64,000 nucleotides of DNA from Variimorphobacter saccharofermentans (lineage in GTDB: Bacteria; Bacillota; Clostridia; Lachnospirales; Lachnospiraceae). The notes beneath the pieces are model-generated. The model worked only from the letters and a program-made list of their open reading frames with translations, did not search any database and had not been told where the DNA came from. A program made the translations under genes and the position numbers. Below are positions 55,782 through 63,591 of this stretch, one piece after another. Numbering within the stretch: position 1 is the first letter of the stretch; each line of letters starts with the position of its first letter. The stretch is taken from contig NZ_JACEGA010000001.1 of the NCBI RefSeq assembly GCF_014174405.1, positions 248,001-312,000 of the forward strand. The letters run 5' to 3'.

Positions 55782-56975
55782 ATGGCAAAGGCTAAATTTG
55801 AAAGAAGTAAACCGCATTGTAATATCGGTACTATCGGTCACGTAGACCATGGTAAGACAACTCTTACAGCAGCAATTACTAAGACTCTTAATGCAAGACT
55901 TGGAACCGGTGAAGTAATAGCATTCGATCAGATCGATAAGGCTCCAGAGGAGAAAGCAAGAGGAATCACAATATCTACAGCTCACGTTGAGTATGAGTCA
56001 AAGAAAAGACACTACGCTCACGTTGACTGTCCAGGACATGCTGACTATGTAAAGAACATGATCACTGGTGCAGCACAGATGGATGGTGCTATCCTTGTTG
56101 TAGCTGCTACTGACGGTGTTATGGCTCAGACAAAAGAGCACATCTTACTTTCCCGTCAGGTAGGTGTTCCTTATATCGTAGTATTCATGAACAAATGTGA
56201 TATGGTTGACGATCCTGAACTTCTTGAGTTAGTTGAGATGGAAGTTAGAGATTTATTAAATGAGTATGAGTTCCCTGGTGATGATACTCCTATCATCCAA
56301 GGTTCTGCTTTAAAGGCTCTTGAAGATCCTAACAGCCCTTGGGGTGATAAGATCCTTGAGTTATTTGATGCAGTTGATTCATGGATTCCGGATCCTCAGA
56401 GAGAGACAGATAAGCCTTTCTTAATGCCTGTGGAAGACGTATTCTCTATTACTGGTCGTGGTACAGTTGCTACTGGCCGTGTAGAACGTGGTGTTCTTCA
56501 TGTATCTGAAGAAGTTGAAATCGTTGGTATTAAAGAAGAGACTCGTAAGGTTGTTGTAACTGGTATCGAGATGTTCAGAAAGCTTCTTGATGAGGCTCAG
56601 GCTGGTGATAATATTGGTGCACTTCTTCGTGGTGTACAGAGAAATGAAATCGAAAGAGGACAGGTTCTCACTAAACCCGGTTCTGTAACATGCCATAAGA
56701 AATTTACAGCACAGGTATACGTATTAACAAAAGAAGAAGGTGGACGTCATACTCCTTTCTTCAACAACTACAGACCTCAGTTCTACTTCAGAACAACTGA
56801 CGTAACTGGTGTTTGCAACCTTCCTGATGGTGTAGAGATGTGTATGCCTGGCGATAACATCGAGATGAGCATTGAATTAATTCATCCGATCGCTATGGAG
56901 CAAGGTTTAGGCTTCGCTATCCGTGAGGGTGGTAGAACCGTTGGTTCAGGTAAAGTAGCTACAATTATTGAGTAA
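55782..56975 (+). CDS. tuf: Elongation factor Tu
   Basis: The 397-residue GTPase delivers aminoacyl-tRNA to the ribosome. G1 is in [17 protein letters not shown] (~residues 18-34), G2 in [11 protein letters not shown]3 in [13 protein letters not shown]4 in NKCD, and domains II and III include [13 protein letters not shown] at the end. It ends the str operon, and a hairpin terminator follows. The protein is full length and conserved. The start is ATG after AAAGGAGGACGTTTCAA. Confidence 0.98.
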   Translation: MAKAKFERSKPHCNIGTIGHVDHGKTTLTAAITKTLNARLGTGEVIAFDQIDKAPEEKARGITISTAHVEYESKKRHYAHVDCPGHADYVKNMITGAAQMDGAILVVAATDGVMAQTKEHILLSRQVGVPYIVVFMNKCDMVDDPELLELVEMEVRDLLNEYEFPGDDTPIIQGSALKALEDPNSPWGDKILELFDAVDSWIPDPQRETDKPFLMPVEDVFSITGRGTVATGRVERGVLHVSEEVEIVGIKEETRKVVVTGIEMFRKLLDEAQAGDNIGALLRGVQRNEIERGQVLTKPGSVTCHKKFTAQVYVLTKEEGGRHTPFFNNYRPQFYFRTTDVTGVCNLPDGVEMCMPGDNIEMSIELIHPIAMEQGLGFAIREGGRTVGSGKVATIIE

Positions 56976-57008
56976 TCTCTGATTTCGTATCATAGAAACT
57001 TAAATACA

Positions 57009-57052
57009 AGCCGCAATTCCTCATTTTATGAGGAGTTGCGGTTTTCTTTTGT
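57009..57052 (+). terminator. Terminator of the str operon
   Basis: CCGCAATTCCTCAT (from 57011) and ATGAGGAGTTGCGG (to 57041) form a 14-bp stem with one G-U pair, followed by TTTTCTTTTG. Confidence 0.9.
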
Positions 57053-57075
57053 TTAGAGAAGATTAACGAACAAAG

Positions 57076-57112
57076 AAAAAGCCCTTTTCAAGTTCTTCAC
57101 TCAAAATGGGCT
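57076..57112 (-). terminator. Terminator of the XRE gene (minus strand)
   Basis: On the minus strand AGCCCATTTTGA pairs with TCAAAAGGGCT, followed by TTTTTC. To its right lie two GTGATAC repeats (57114-57120, 57125-57131), possible integrase arm sites. Confidence 0.65.
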
Positions 57113-57177
57113 TGTGATACGCGTGTGATACACGTTGTAAAAAACAGGAATCTCGGTGTTGTACGCACTGTGCGGAC

Positions 57178-57618
57178 CTAATCTTCTTTGTGAGGCCAGT
57201 TAATCTTCCATTCAAAATACTCTTCTTTGGTAATTTTACCGGAGGCTAAGTCCTCTTTTTTCTTTTTCCAGGTATTCAGGAAATCATCCAGTAAAGAATA
57301 ATCGAAACCAACAGCGATATGTTTCTCAGTAGGGTCTTCGGGATTTGCAACTTCGTAGAGGGGCATATTGTAGTGCTCATCCAATTCAAAGAGAGCATAC
57401 ATCACATCTTCCGCTGCGTAGAGGGAAGGCTCGTAGATGGAGCGGTAATTACAGTCTAAAGCTTTTGCAAGCTCCTGTATCATTTCTTCCTTGGGTGTTC
57501 GGTTGCCGATTTCGTACTGACGGATTCGCACGTCGGATAATCCCACAGCTTCGCCAAGCTGTGCCTGTGTTAATTTGCGGAAATTTCTGATTCGCTTTAT
57601 TCGTTCACCAATAGCCAT
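57178..57618 (-). CDS. XRE-family repressor of the integrated element
   Basis: The 146-residue protein starts MAIGERIKRIRNFRKLTQAQ, and its helix-turn-helix spans about residues 6-58 (LGEAVGLSDVRIRQYEIGNR). A C-terminal acidic region of ~85 residues (EDVMYALFELDEHYN) is typical of element-borne cI/ImmR-like regulators. It diverges from xis-int, with repeated (A)GTAAC half-sites in the shared region, so it probably represses integration/excision genes. The ATG at 57618 follows GGAAGGAGTTACAC; the longer frame to 57675 has no ribosome site. Confidence 0.85.
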   Translation of the reverse strand: MAIGERIKRIRNFRKLTQAQLGEAVGLSDVRIRQYEIGNRTPKEEMIQELAKALDCNYRSIYEPSLYAAEDVMYALFELDEHYNMPLYEVANPEDPTEKHIAVGFDYSLLDDFLNTWKKKKEDLASGKITKEEYFEWKINWPHKED

Positions 57619-57639
57619 CGTGTAACTCCTTCCAATTAC

Positions 57640-57790
57640 ATAGTAACAATAACATTTCTGATAATACAATAACATAAATGTTACTGTATGGCAAATAGAA
57701 ATAAAAATAACTTTTTCGCCAACCTATTGACAGAAACGAAAAAGTTACTGTATAATCAAAACACAAACAGTAACAATGTAGTTACTAATT
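57640..57790. promoter_or_regulatory. Divergent operator-promoter region of repressor and xis
   Basis: Plus-strand promoter: TTGACA (57727-57732), 18-bp spacer, TATAAT (57751-57756). GTTACTG lies in the spacer right against the -10 (57744-57750), and an inverted CAGTAAC at 57768-57774 lies in the transcript start. More half-sites are AGTAACAATAACA (~57642), TGTTACTGTA (~57680) and GTTAC (~57781). This is the pattern of a repressor operator covering both divergent promoters. Confidence 0.65.
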
Positions 57791-57856
57791 TAGTAGCGTG
57801 AGGTGAGTGCCATGTGCAAGAGCATACATAAGTTTTAGTGGAAAGGAGGAAGGAGT

Positions 57857-58042
57857 ATGACGAAACGCTATTTATCTGCTAAGGAAGTTGCTGAACTTCT
57901 GGGAATTGCAGAATCAACCGCTTACGCAGTTATTCGTGGATGGAATAAGGAACTGAAAGCGCAGGGTTATTTTACCAAGGCAGGTTCCATTCCGAGAGCC
58001 TACTTTGAGAAGAAGTGCTACGGATATGGCGAAGCGCAATAG
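57857..58042 (+). CDS. xis: Excisionase-type small helix-turn-helix protein
   Basis: The 61-residue protein starts MTKRYLSAKEVAELLGIAES with an HTH_17-like motif (residues 5-45, AEST then AYAVIRGWNKEL) and ends in a basic PRAYFEKKCYGYGEAQ. Proteins of this size next to a tyrosine integrase are usually excisionases/Tn916 Xis-like. It has an AAAGGAGGAAGGAGT ribosome site, is 77 nt upstream of the integrase, and is expressed from the promoter controlled by the divergent repressor. Confidence 0.8.
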   Translation: MTKRYLSAKEVAELLGIAESTAYAVIRGWNKELKAQGYFTKAGSIPRAYFEKKCYGYGEAQ

Positions 58043-58119
58043 ATGAACTTTGATAACTGAATAAGCCATATCCGGAGTAATTCCGGGTGTGGCAACTACA
58101 AGAAAGAGAGGTAATGAGT

Positions 58120-59247
58120 ATGCCGGTTTATAAGGACGAGAAACGAAACACTTGGTTTTGTAAGTGCAACTATAAGGATTGGCTTGGAGAGAGTAAGTCA
58201 AAGATGAAACGTGGATTTGCTACCAAGAAGGATGCCCAACAGTGGGAACGTGATTTTTTACAGAAGCAGAGTGCCAGAATGGACATGAAGTTTGCTTCCT
58301 TTGTGGAAGTGTATTTTGAGGATAAGGCACCGAGACTGAAGGAACGTTCCATAATGACGAAGCGGACATTATTTGAAACCAAGATCATTCCTTACTTTGG
58401 TGAGAAACAGATGAATGAGATTACTGCGGTGGATATCATCAAGTGGCAGAACGCACTTCTGAATCAGGATTATAAGCCAACGTATCTGAGGATGATTCAG
58501 AATCAGATGACAGCACTTTTTAACCACGCAGAGAAGTTCTATGATCTGAAGGACAATCCCTGCAAGAAGGTGGATAAAATGGGGCGTCCGAATGCTAAGG
58601 AGTTAAATTTCTGGACTAAAGATGAGTACGAACAGTTTATTCAAGGTTTTAGTTCGGATGAAGAGATGTACCGAATTATCTTTCAGATGTTATTCTGGCT
58701 TGGATGCCGTGTAGGAGAGCTACTGGCTCTTACCAGTCAGGATATTGATTTTGAAAACGGAATAGTGAACATCTCCAAGACTTATTATAGGAGAAATCAG
58801 ACAGATTATATTACACCACCGAAGACCGAGAGTTCTAATCGCAAGATTACTATTCCAAAGTTTCTGGCAGAGGAGATGAAGAATTTTGTGGACAGACAAT
58901 ATGGATTGACACCGGAGGATCGTATCTTTCCTATCACAGACAGAGCAATTCAGAAGAAGATGAAACAAAAGACGGAGCAGGCGAAACTAAAGCCTATCCG
59001 TGTGCATGACCTTCGCCATTCGCACATTGCTTTACTGATTGAAAAAGGGATGCAGCCATTGGTCATCGCTCAGCGGGTGGGACATGATTCCGTGAATACC
59101 ACCATGAATATCTATGGACACCTTTATCCGAATAAGCAGAAGCAGGTGGCGGATTTGCTCAATGCAGAGGCTACCGGGGAACTTGAAAGCAATCTGGTGG
59201 ATATGGCATCAGAGATGCGGTTTCGAAAGGCAGGTGGCTGGTCGTGA
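58120..59247 (+). CDS. int: Tyrosine recombinase/integrase of the element
   Basis: The 375-residue Tn916-type integrase has an N-terminal arm-binding domain (MPVYKDEKRNTWFCKCNY), a SAM-like core-binding domain (~60-160), and a catalytic domain with Arg in GCRVGELLAL, HxxR in VHDLRHSHIALL, GH in RVGHDSVNTT and the Tyr nucleophile in TTMNIYGHLYPNK. The ATG at 58120 is eight nt after GAGAGG; the ATG at 58114 is only two nt away. It overlaps the next small gene by a GTGA. It is positioned right after tuf, so the attachment site is probably between the str terminator and 57.2 kb. Confidence 0.93.
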   Translation: MPVYKDEKRNTWFCKCNYKDWLGESKSKMKRGFATKKDAQQWERDFLQKQSARMDMKFASFVEVYFEDKAPRLKERSIMTKRTLFETKIIPYFGEKQMNEITAVDIIKWQNALLNQDYKPTYLRMIQNQMTALFNHAEKFYDLKDNPCKKVDKMGRPNAKELNFWTKDEYEQFIQGFSSDEEMYRIIFQMLFWLGCRVGELLALTSQDIDFENGIVNISKTYYRRNQTDYITPPKTESSNRKITIPKFLAEEMKNFVDRQYGLTPEDRIFPITDRAIQKKMKQKTEQAKLKPIRVHDLRHSHIALLIEKGMQPLVIAQRVGHDSVNTTMNIYGHLYPNKQKQVADLLNAEATGELESNLVDMASEMRFRKAGGWS

Positions 59248-59486
59248 GAATGGTAAGAGGATTTTACAACGAGCAGAATAATACGGTGAATGTTATCCAC
59301 TATGATACTAACTGCATTGTAAGTTTGGATTGTGGGAAGTGTGAGAGTGGTCTTCGAACCACTCCAAACTCCCAAGGGAAGATGGATGCGCTGGCGATAG
59401 ATGACCCGGTGGAGTATGTGAGGTTGATGCTTAGCGGGGAGATGCAGGTGTGGCTGGATGCGTTGGATGACTTGAGTGTGTGGTAG
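59244..59486 (+). CDS. Small protein translationally coupled to the integrase
   Basis: The 80-residue protein starts with GTG at 59244 (or ATG at 59250), overlapping the int stop in GTGA. It starts MRMVRGFYNEQNNTVNVIHY, has a two-Cys segment DCGKCESG and an acidic end MQVWLDALDDLSVW. It resembles short DUF6061-like proteins often found beside clostridial integrases, but this is recollection, not a verified match. It has no membrane helix. It might modulate recombination; function unknown. Confidence 0.6.
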   Translation: MRMVRGFYNEQNNTVNVIHYDTNCIVSLDCGKCESGLRTTPNSQGKMDALAIDDPVEYVRLMLSGEMQVWLDALDDLSVW

Positions 59487-59677
59487 AAAGATAAGCGGGA
59501 GTAGGACCGGCTGGAGAAATCCAGTCGGTTTTGCTATTTGCTGAAATGGTATTCCTGTGCCGTAAAATGACACAGGTAAGTTTAGAGGTGTCTTTTGTTA
59601 GATACGCATTTTGGATATCCGGTGCAAAGTGCTGTACTGGTTAGGAAAAATCCCTAAAACCCATTGGATATACATAG

Positions 59678-59880
59678 GTGCTCCACTTTTTGGAGCACTT
59701 TTTGGAAAGTGACGCCAATAAATGGAGCACTATTAAAAAAGTGGCTCCAAAAAGTGACGCACTATCAGATGATAGAAATTTTGAGAATTTTATTGTGGCT
59801 CCACAATATGGAGCACCTTTTGGAAAAGTACTCCAAAAAATGGAGTAACTTTGGTGAAATGGCTCCAAAAAGTGGAGCAC
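59678..59880. repeat. Array of six 21-bp palindromes on a 32-bp lattice
   Basis: Units of 8+5+8 bp (consensus left arm TGGCTCCA or GTGCTCCA, right arm TGGAGCAC) start at 59678, 59710, 59742, 59796, 59828 and 59860, so spacings are 32, 32, 54, 32, 32. Within each triplet the 11-bp linkers are A/T-rich with a TTTGGAAAAG-like theme. Arms vary (TGACGCCA, TGACGCAC, GTACTCCA/TGGAGTAA). Two triplets look like a diverged duplication. It is not a CRISPR: the linkers are too short. Possible cooperative protein-binding, iteron or transfer origin. Confidence 0.85.
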
Positions 59881-60050
59881 CTATATGGAAACGGGGGGTT
59901 AGGGGGCTTTGCACCTTAAACGGATGCACCAAGGGGCTTGTGGGCACAAAGTGCGTATCTGGCGAAGGACTGGGAAGATGCAAGAAGAATAATTGAGAAA
60001 TGAGACAAATAAGGAGTAGGTGGAATTTCGTTTTGCACAAGTAAGAGATT

Positions 60051-60080
60051 AAATAGCGGAAAATAGCGAAAAATAGCGGT
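60051..60080 (+). repeat. Three phased 10-bp direct repeats
   Basis: AAATAGCGGA, AAATAGCGAA, AAATAGCGGT in tandem at a 10-bp period, about 55-85 nt before the small XRE promoter. Confidence 0.6.
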
Positions 60081-60208
60081 TGAGAAGAGCCTGAAGGAAC
60101 TTTTAAAACATCGCAAGGTTGTGCGAAAGTTTCTTGAAGAAAAAAATGCTTATGATATAATGTTTAATAGAATTTTGTTATTTTTTGATGCATGATGGAG
60201 GGCATATT

Positions 60209-60412
60209 ATGGCTGTATCATATAACAGATTATGGAAGTTATTAGTGGATAGAAAAATGAGCAAAGCGGATTTGAGGAAGCAGGCCGTAATAGCACCTAA
60301 TACAATGACTAAGCTTCGGAGAGATGAAGAGGTGACATTAGGTGTGCTTGGGAAGATTTGCAAGACACTTGATGTGGATTATGGAGATATTATGGAGTAT
60401 GTGAAGGAGTAA
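60209..60412 (+). CDS. Small XRE/Cro-type DNA-binding protein
   Basis: The 67-residue protein starts MAVSYNRLWKLLVDRKMSKA and is essentially one five-helix Cro/CI-type domain (HTH_26-like; ADLRKQAVIAPNTMTKLRRD as HTH, ~residues 18-45). The ATG at 60209 follows GGAGGGCATATT; the in-frame start at 60185 is preceded by no ribosome site. It lies downstream of the palindrome array and phased repeats, and upstream of the defence-like operon, so it may bind these repeats or regulate that operon. Its promoter is at 60134-60161. Confidence 0.8.
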   Translation: MAVSYNRLWKLLVDRKMSKADLRKQAVIAPNTMTKLRRDEEVTLGVLGKICKTLDVDYGDIMEYVKE

Positions 60413-60651
60413 GTCCAGATTTTTGGACAGCATGTTTTGTAAAATCTATAAGGCAGAGATATTACTAGCAGAATCAGCTTTTTAGTTGGATGATTAGTAG
60501 AACGAGAGGAAAATGTTTATTTCGAATAATGAGATGTAAGACAGATTTTGTGATGGAGAGTATTTGCCTGGAGCGTTTCGGACACGCAAAACCTTAAAAA
60601 TTAATGATTCTTTGAAGCTTAAAAATTAGTAGTTATGATTGGAGGAAAGCA
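60413..60651 (+). other. Spacer before the DUF262 gene
   Basis: A short hairpin GTCCAGATTTTTGGAC lies just after the small XRE stop (60414-60429). Two CTTAAAAATTA copies precede the ribosome site GGAGGAAAGCA. No gene seen. Confidence 0.4.
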
Positions 60652-62823
60652 ATGAGTGAACCAAAGAGAACAGGGTTATTACAATTACTAGGAAATAGTT
60701 TAGGTTGTCAATTTGTAATTCCGGTGTATCAAAGAAATTACACATGGGCGGCAGAGCGAGAAGTTAAGCAATATTTTGATGATTTACAGAGTGTTTTAAA
60801 AGGTGATTATAAAAATCATTTTATGGGAATTATAATTTATCTTGAAAAAGCCATTGACTTTAGTTCAAGGGAGTTTTCTATCATTGATGGTCAGCAAAGA
60901 TTAACGACTACATTTTTGATTATATATGCCATAAAGCAAATGCTGGTTAATTGTAATGACACTGAAAAGGTAAAGCAGTTGGAGGGGCAATACCTGACGA
61001 ATCCATATCATAATGATAAAATAAAATATAAGCTCAAACCCTTGGTGTCAGATGATGATGTGTATAGATGTATTGTGGAAGATAGGATGGGTGATATAAC
61101 TGATAAAGAATCAAATGTTTTGAAAAATTATCAGTATATTAGCAATCGTTTAAATGAGCTGTTATTACAAGGTTATGATGCGAATGCTATATTAATGGCA
61201 CTAGACAAATTATATGTGGTGTGTGTTCCTATTTCAGAGGAAGATAACGCTCAAAAAATTTTTGAAAGCATAAATGCTACTGGTGTAAAGCTTACTTCGG
61301 CCGACTTAATAAGAAATTATCTTCTGATGGATTTACAAAGTGATGTACAGGAAAAATATTATGCAGATTATTGGAAAAAACTAGAGGATAATGTTTCTGT
61401 AGATTCTAAGACCTTAGAATTGTTCTTCAGAATGTATTTAGCTATAAAAACATATAATTTGGTTCCCAAAAACAATGTTTATAGAGAATTTGTAAAATGG
61501 ATTGAGGAACATGATACAAATATAAAGGTTTTGTTTGAAGATCTATTGGAATATGCAAAAATATTTAATCTGCTTATGAATGAAGACATAAATAAGATTG
61601 ATAAAGAACTCAAAGATGCAATTGTTGATTTTAGAAAAGTGAATTCAGATTTACCGATGGCAATTGTTATGGAGTTCTATAGAATGTATCGTAAAGGCTG
61701 TATTACTATCGATGTTTTAGCTATGCTAATATGTGCTATCAATACATATATGATTCGTAGAAGTTTATGTGATATGAATTCACAAAATATTTCTAAACTA
61801 TTTCCTACGGTGTTAAAGAAGGTGTTGGAGAAGTGTAATGATGATTATACAGATGTACTACGACATTTGAATCAGGAAATGGTCGGAAATATGGCTTCTA
61901 CAAGTGGTAGTTATATGCCAACAGATAAACAGATGAAGGAAATGTTGTTTAATGCTAATGTTTACAAGAGACCGGCGCTTAGAATCGTATTGGATAGATT
62001 GGAGTTGTACAATAATCCGGCTCCAGTTGACTTGAGTCATTTAAGTATAGAGCATCTGATGCCACAGACACCTACGGAAGAATGGTTGGAAGAATTGGAT
62101 ACAGATATGGAAACATATTTGGAAAACCTACATAGAATAGGAAATCTTACTCTTGCCGCAAAGAAGGACAATAGTAAAATGGGAAATCTTATGTGGGATT
62201 ACAAGAATGAAGTGTTAAAAGAAACTGCTCATTTAAAATTGAATCTTCAACTAATGGAAATTGATAAATGGGATATGGCAAGAATTGATAGCAGAACCAA
62301 GGAACTGATTGAAAAAATATGTTTTATTTATCCGTATCCGGAGGTTAGTGTTACTCAGAAAATAGATGACAGCGTTGTTGATGAAATGACAGCACTTGAT
62401 TTGTGTGTTGAAATAGCCATTGATGAACAACCGATAACCTGTATTAGAAAAAGAAGAACTTTCAAAACGGAGGACAATAAAAAAGGATATACCATAGTGT
62501 CTTCCAAAATGTATCCTCAAGGGGATAAGGAAAAATATTGGTTTGGATATCGTGATAAACGATTTGAGGATATTGAATCTTGTGATGAACAGTATATGAT
62601 TTTGGGATGTAGAAACAAAACACTTTCGGTTGTTAGATTCCCAAGAGCATTTATTGAGCAGAACCTGAGTATGCTAAATTCTTCCGTGGATAGTGAAACA
62701 GGCGAAATATCTCATTATCATATTGTCATTTTCAAAAATCCAGACGGAAAAATGACAATGCTTCTTTCAAAACCGGTATTACGGGAAATAGATATTTCGG
62801 AATATGTGATTGGTGAGATATAA
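60652..62823 (+). CDS. DUF262/DUF1524 (GmrSD-like) nuclease
   Basis: The 723-residue protein has an N-terminal DUF262 domain with the DGQQR box IIDGQQRLTTTFLI (~residues 77-90), preceded by VIPVYQRNYTWAAE (the nucleotide-binding QR-Y-W motif, ~22-35). A middle helical part follows, then a DUF1524 HNH domain with IEHLMPQTPTEEW (~466-478) and HRIGNLTLAAKKDNSKMGN (~493-511). A C-terminal domain of ~150 residues (from ~590) with KYWFGYRDKRFEDI is not recognised. DUF262-DUF1524 proteins include the modified-DNA restriction enzyme GmrSD and SspE/BrxU effectors. It is first gene of the cassette. Confidence 0.9.
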   Translation: MSEPKRTGLLQLLGNSLGCQFVIPVYQRNYTWAAEREVKQYFDDLQSVLKGDYKNHFMGIIIYLEKAIDFSSREFSIIDGQQRLTTTFLIIYAIKQMLVNCNDTEKVKQLEGQYLTNPYHNDKIKYKLKPLVSDDDVYRCIVEDRMGDITDKESNVLKNYQYISNRLNELLLQGYDANAILMALDKLYVVCVPISEEDNAQKIFESINATGVKLTSADLIRNYLLMDLQSDVQEKYYADYWKKLEDNVSVDSKTLELFFRMYLAIKTYNLVPKNNVYREFVKWIEEHDTNIKVLFEDLLEYAKIFNLLMNEDINKIDKELKDAIVDFRKVNSDLPMAIVMEFYRMYRKGCITIDVLAMLICAINTYMIRRSLCDMNSQNISKLFPTVLKKVLEKCNDDYTDVLRHLNQEMVGNMASTSGSYMPTDKQMKEMLFNANVYKRPALRIVLDRLELYNNPAPVDLSHLSIEHLMPQTPTEEWLEELDTDMETYLENLHRIGNLTLAAKKDNSKMGNLMWDYKNEVLKETAHLKLNLQLMEIDKWDMARIDSRTKELIEKICFIYPYPEVSVTQKIDDSVVDEMTALDLCVEIAIDEQPITCIRKRRTFKTEDNKKGYTIVSSKMYPQGDKEKYWFGYRDKRFEDIESCDEQYMILGCRNKTLSVVRFPRAFIEQNLSMLNSSVDSETGEISHYHIVIFKNPDGKMTMLLSKPVLREIDISEYVIGEI

Positions 62824-62869
62824 AGTGGCGTAATTTGATTGGAGGTACATGAAGTAGAAAGTAGGCAGT

Positions 62870-63439
62870 ATGAGCAGAAGAAAAATAAAAAAACAGAAGC
62901 AACAGCAACAGATTATTAAGTACGAAAGTAACAATCTGTCACAAGAGCAAATGATAGAGATTCAGACAGAAGCATATTACAGGGCACTAAAAAGAATTGA
63001 AGACGAAAAAGCTAAAATAAATGAACAAAAGTTGGAAAAACGAAAGTATAAATGGTATGAAGAAGTTCTTTTTTTCTTCAATATATTTTTATGGCCTTGG
63101 AAAATAAACAAGAGATTTAGCATTAGCAATCGAATTTATGATAGTATACCAGTTCTGTTTGTTTCTGGCATATTGCGCCTTGTTGGAGGAAGCATGTGGT
63201 TGATTGGTTTGGTTGGAATTGCAAGTGAAATATACAGTGTAGTTATTCAAAAGAGTATTAACAATATTTTTAGTACTAGTACACTTGCGTTTGTTTTGGT
63301 GCTTTTGGGAAGTATTTTTATCTTAGCCGGAGGAGAATTTGAAAAAGAAACAGATAGTAATAAAATATATGCGTATTCAGCTAGTATTATAGCGTTGGTT
63401 AGTTGTATTGTAAGTATAATTGCTTTGATGGGGATGTAA
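62870..63439 (+). CDS. Membrane protein of the putative defence cassette
   Basis: The 189-residue protein has a basic coiled-coil-like N-terminus (MSRRKIKKQKQQQQIIKYES to ~residue 65) and three to four hydrophobic segments at about 68-80, 98-118, 133-150 and 165-188. It ends in IVSIIALMGM. No family is recognised. It follows the DUF262 gene after 46 nt and overlaps the next small ORF in TAATG, so it belongs to the same transcript. In defence systems a small multi-pass protein can be the membrane effector; that is a hypothesis here. Confidence 0.65.
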   Translation: MSRRKIKKQKQQQQIIKYESNNLSQEQMIEIQTEAYYRALKRIEDEKAKINEQKLEKRKYKWYEEVLFFFNIFLWPWKINKRFSISNRIYDSIPVLFVSGILRLVGGSMWLIGLVGIASEIYSVVIQKSINNIFSTSTLAFVLVLLGSIFILAGGEFEKETDSNKIYAYSASIIALVSCIVSIIALMGM

Positions 63440-63570
63440 TGTGGAAAAATGATAAGGATGGAGTTTGCGGCGGACAGATATTAATACTGAATTATATAAG
63501 TATTGAAGAAGATAAATGTAAGAAATTATTGAATGAACTTATGAAAAATGGCATGTCTGATTTTGCATAG
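63439..63570 (+). CDS. 43-codon ORF overlapping the membrane protein stop
   Basis: The start ATG shares its A with the preceding TAA (TAATG), a classic translational-coupling arrangement; the frame runs 43 codons (MWKNDKDGVCGGQILILNYI...) to TAG at 63570. It is not recognised and includes two Cys at positions 10 and 27. A GGAGTTTGCGG sequence is inside it, not upstream, so expression would rely on coupling. It may be a real small subunit or the remnant of a longer gene. Confidence 0.45.
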   Translation: MWKNDKDGVCGGQILILNYISIEEDKCKKLLNELMKNGMSDFA

Positions 63571-63591
63571 GAACATATAGGGAGGTATTGT

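Larger units (their letters stand above)
59487..60208 (+). other. Gene-poor segment dominated by repeats
   Basis: This 722-bp stretch holds the palindrome array 59678-59880, G-runs at 59893-59944 (GGGGGGTTAGGGGG and later GGGG, GGG), three 10-bp phased direct repeats AAATAGCG at 60051, 60061, 60071, and a promoter TTGAAG-16-TATAAT (60134-60161) for the next gene. Open frames across the palindromes are repetitive and judged non-coding. Confidence 0.6.

Noticed and set aside
59678..59880. CRISPR array
   Set aside because: The repeats are 21-bp palindromes with 11-bp linkers that share sequence; spacers are too short and not unique, and no cas genes are nearby.
59664..59996. Open frame of ~110 codons across the palindrome array
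   Set aside because: The translation only restates the DNA repeat (Trp/Ser/Lys-rich echoes on both strands), there is no ribosome site, and overlapping frames on the other strand are equally open.
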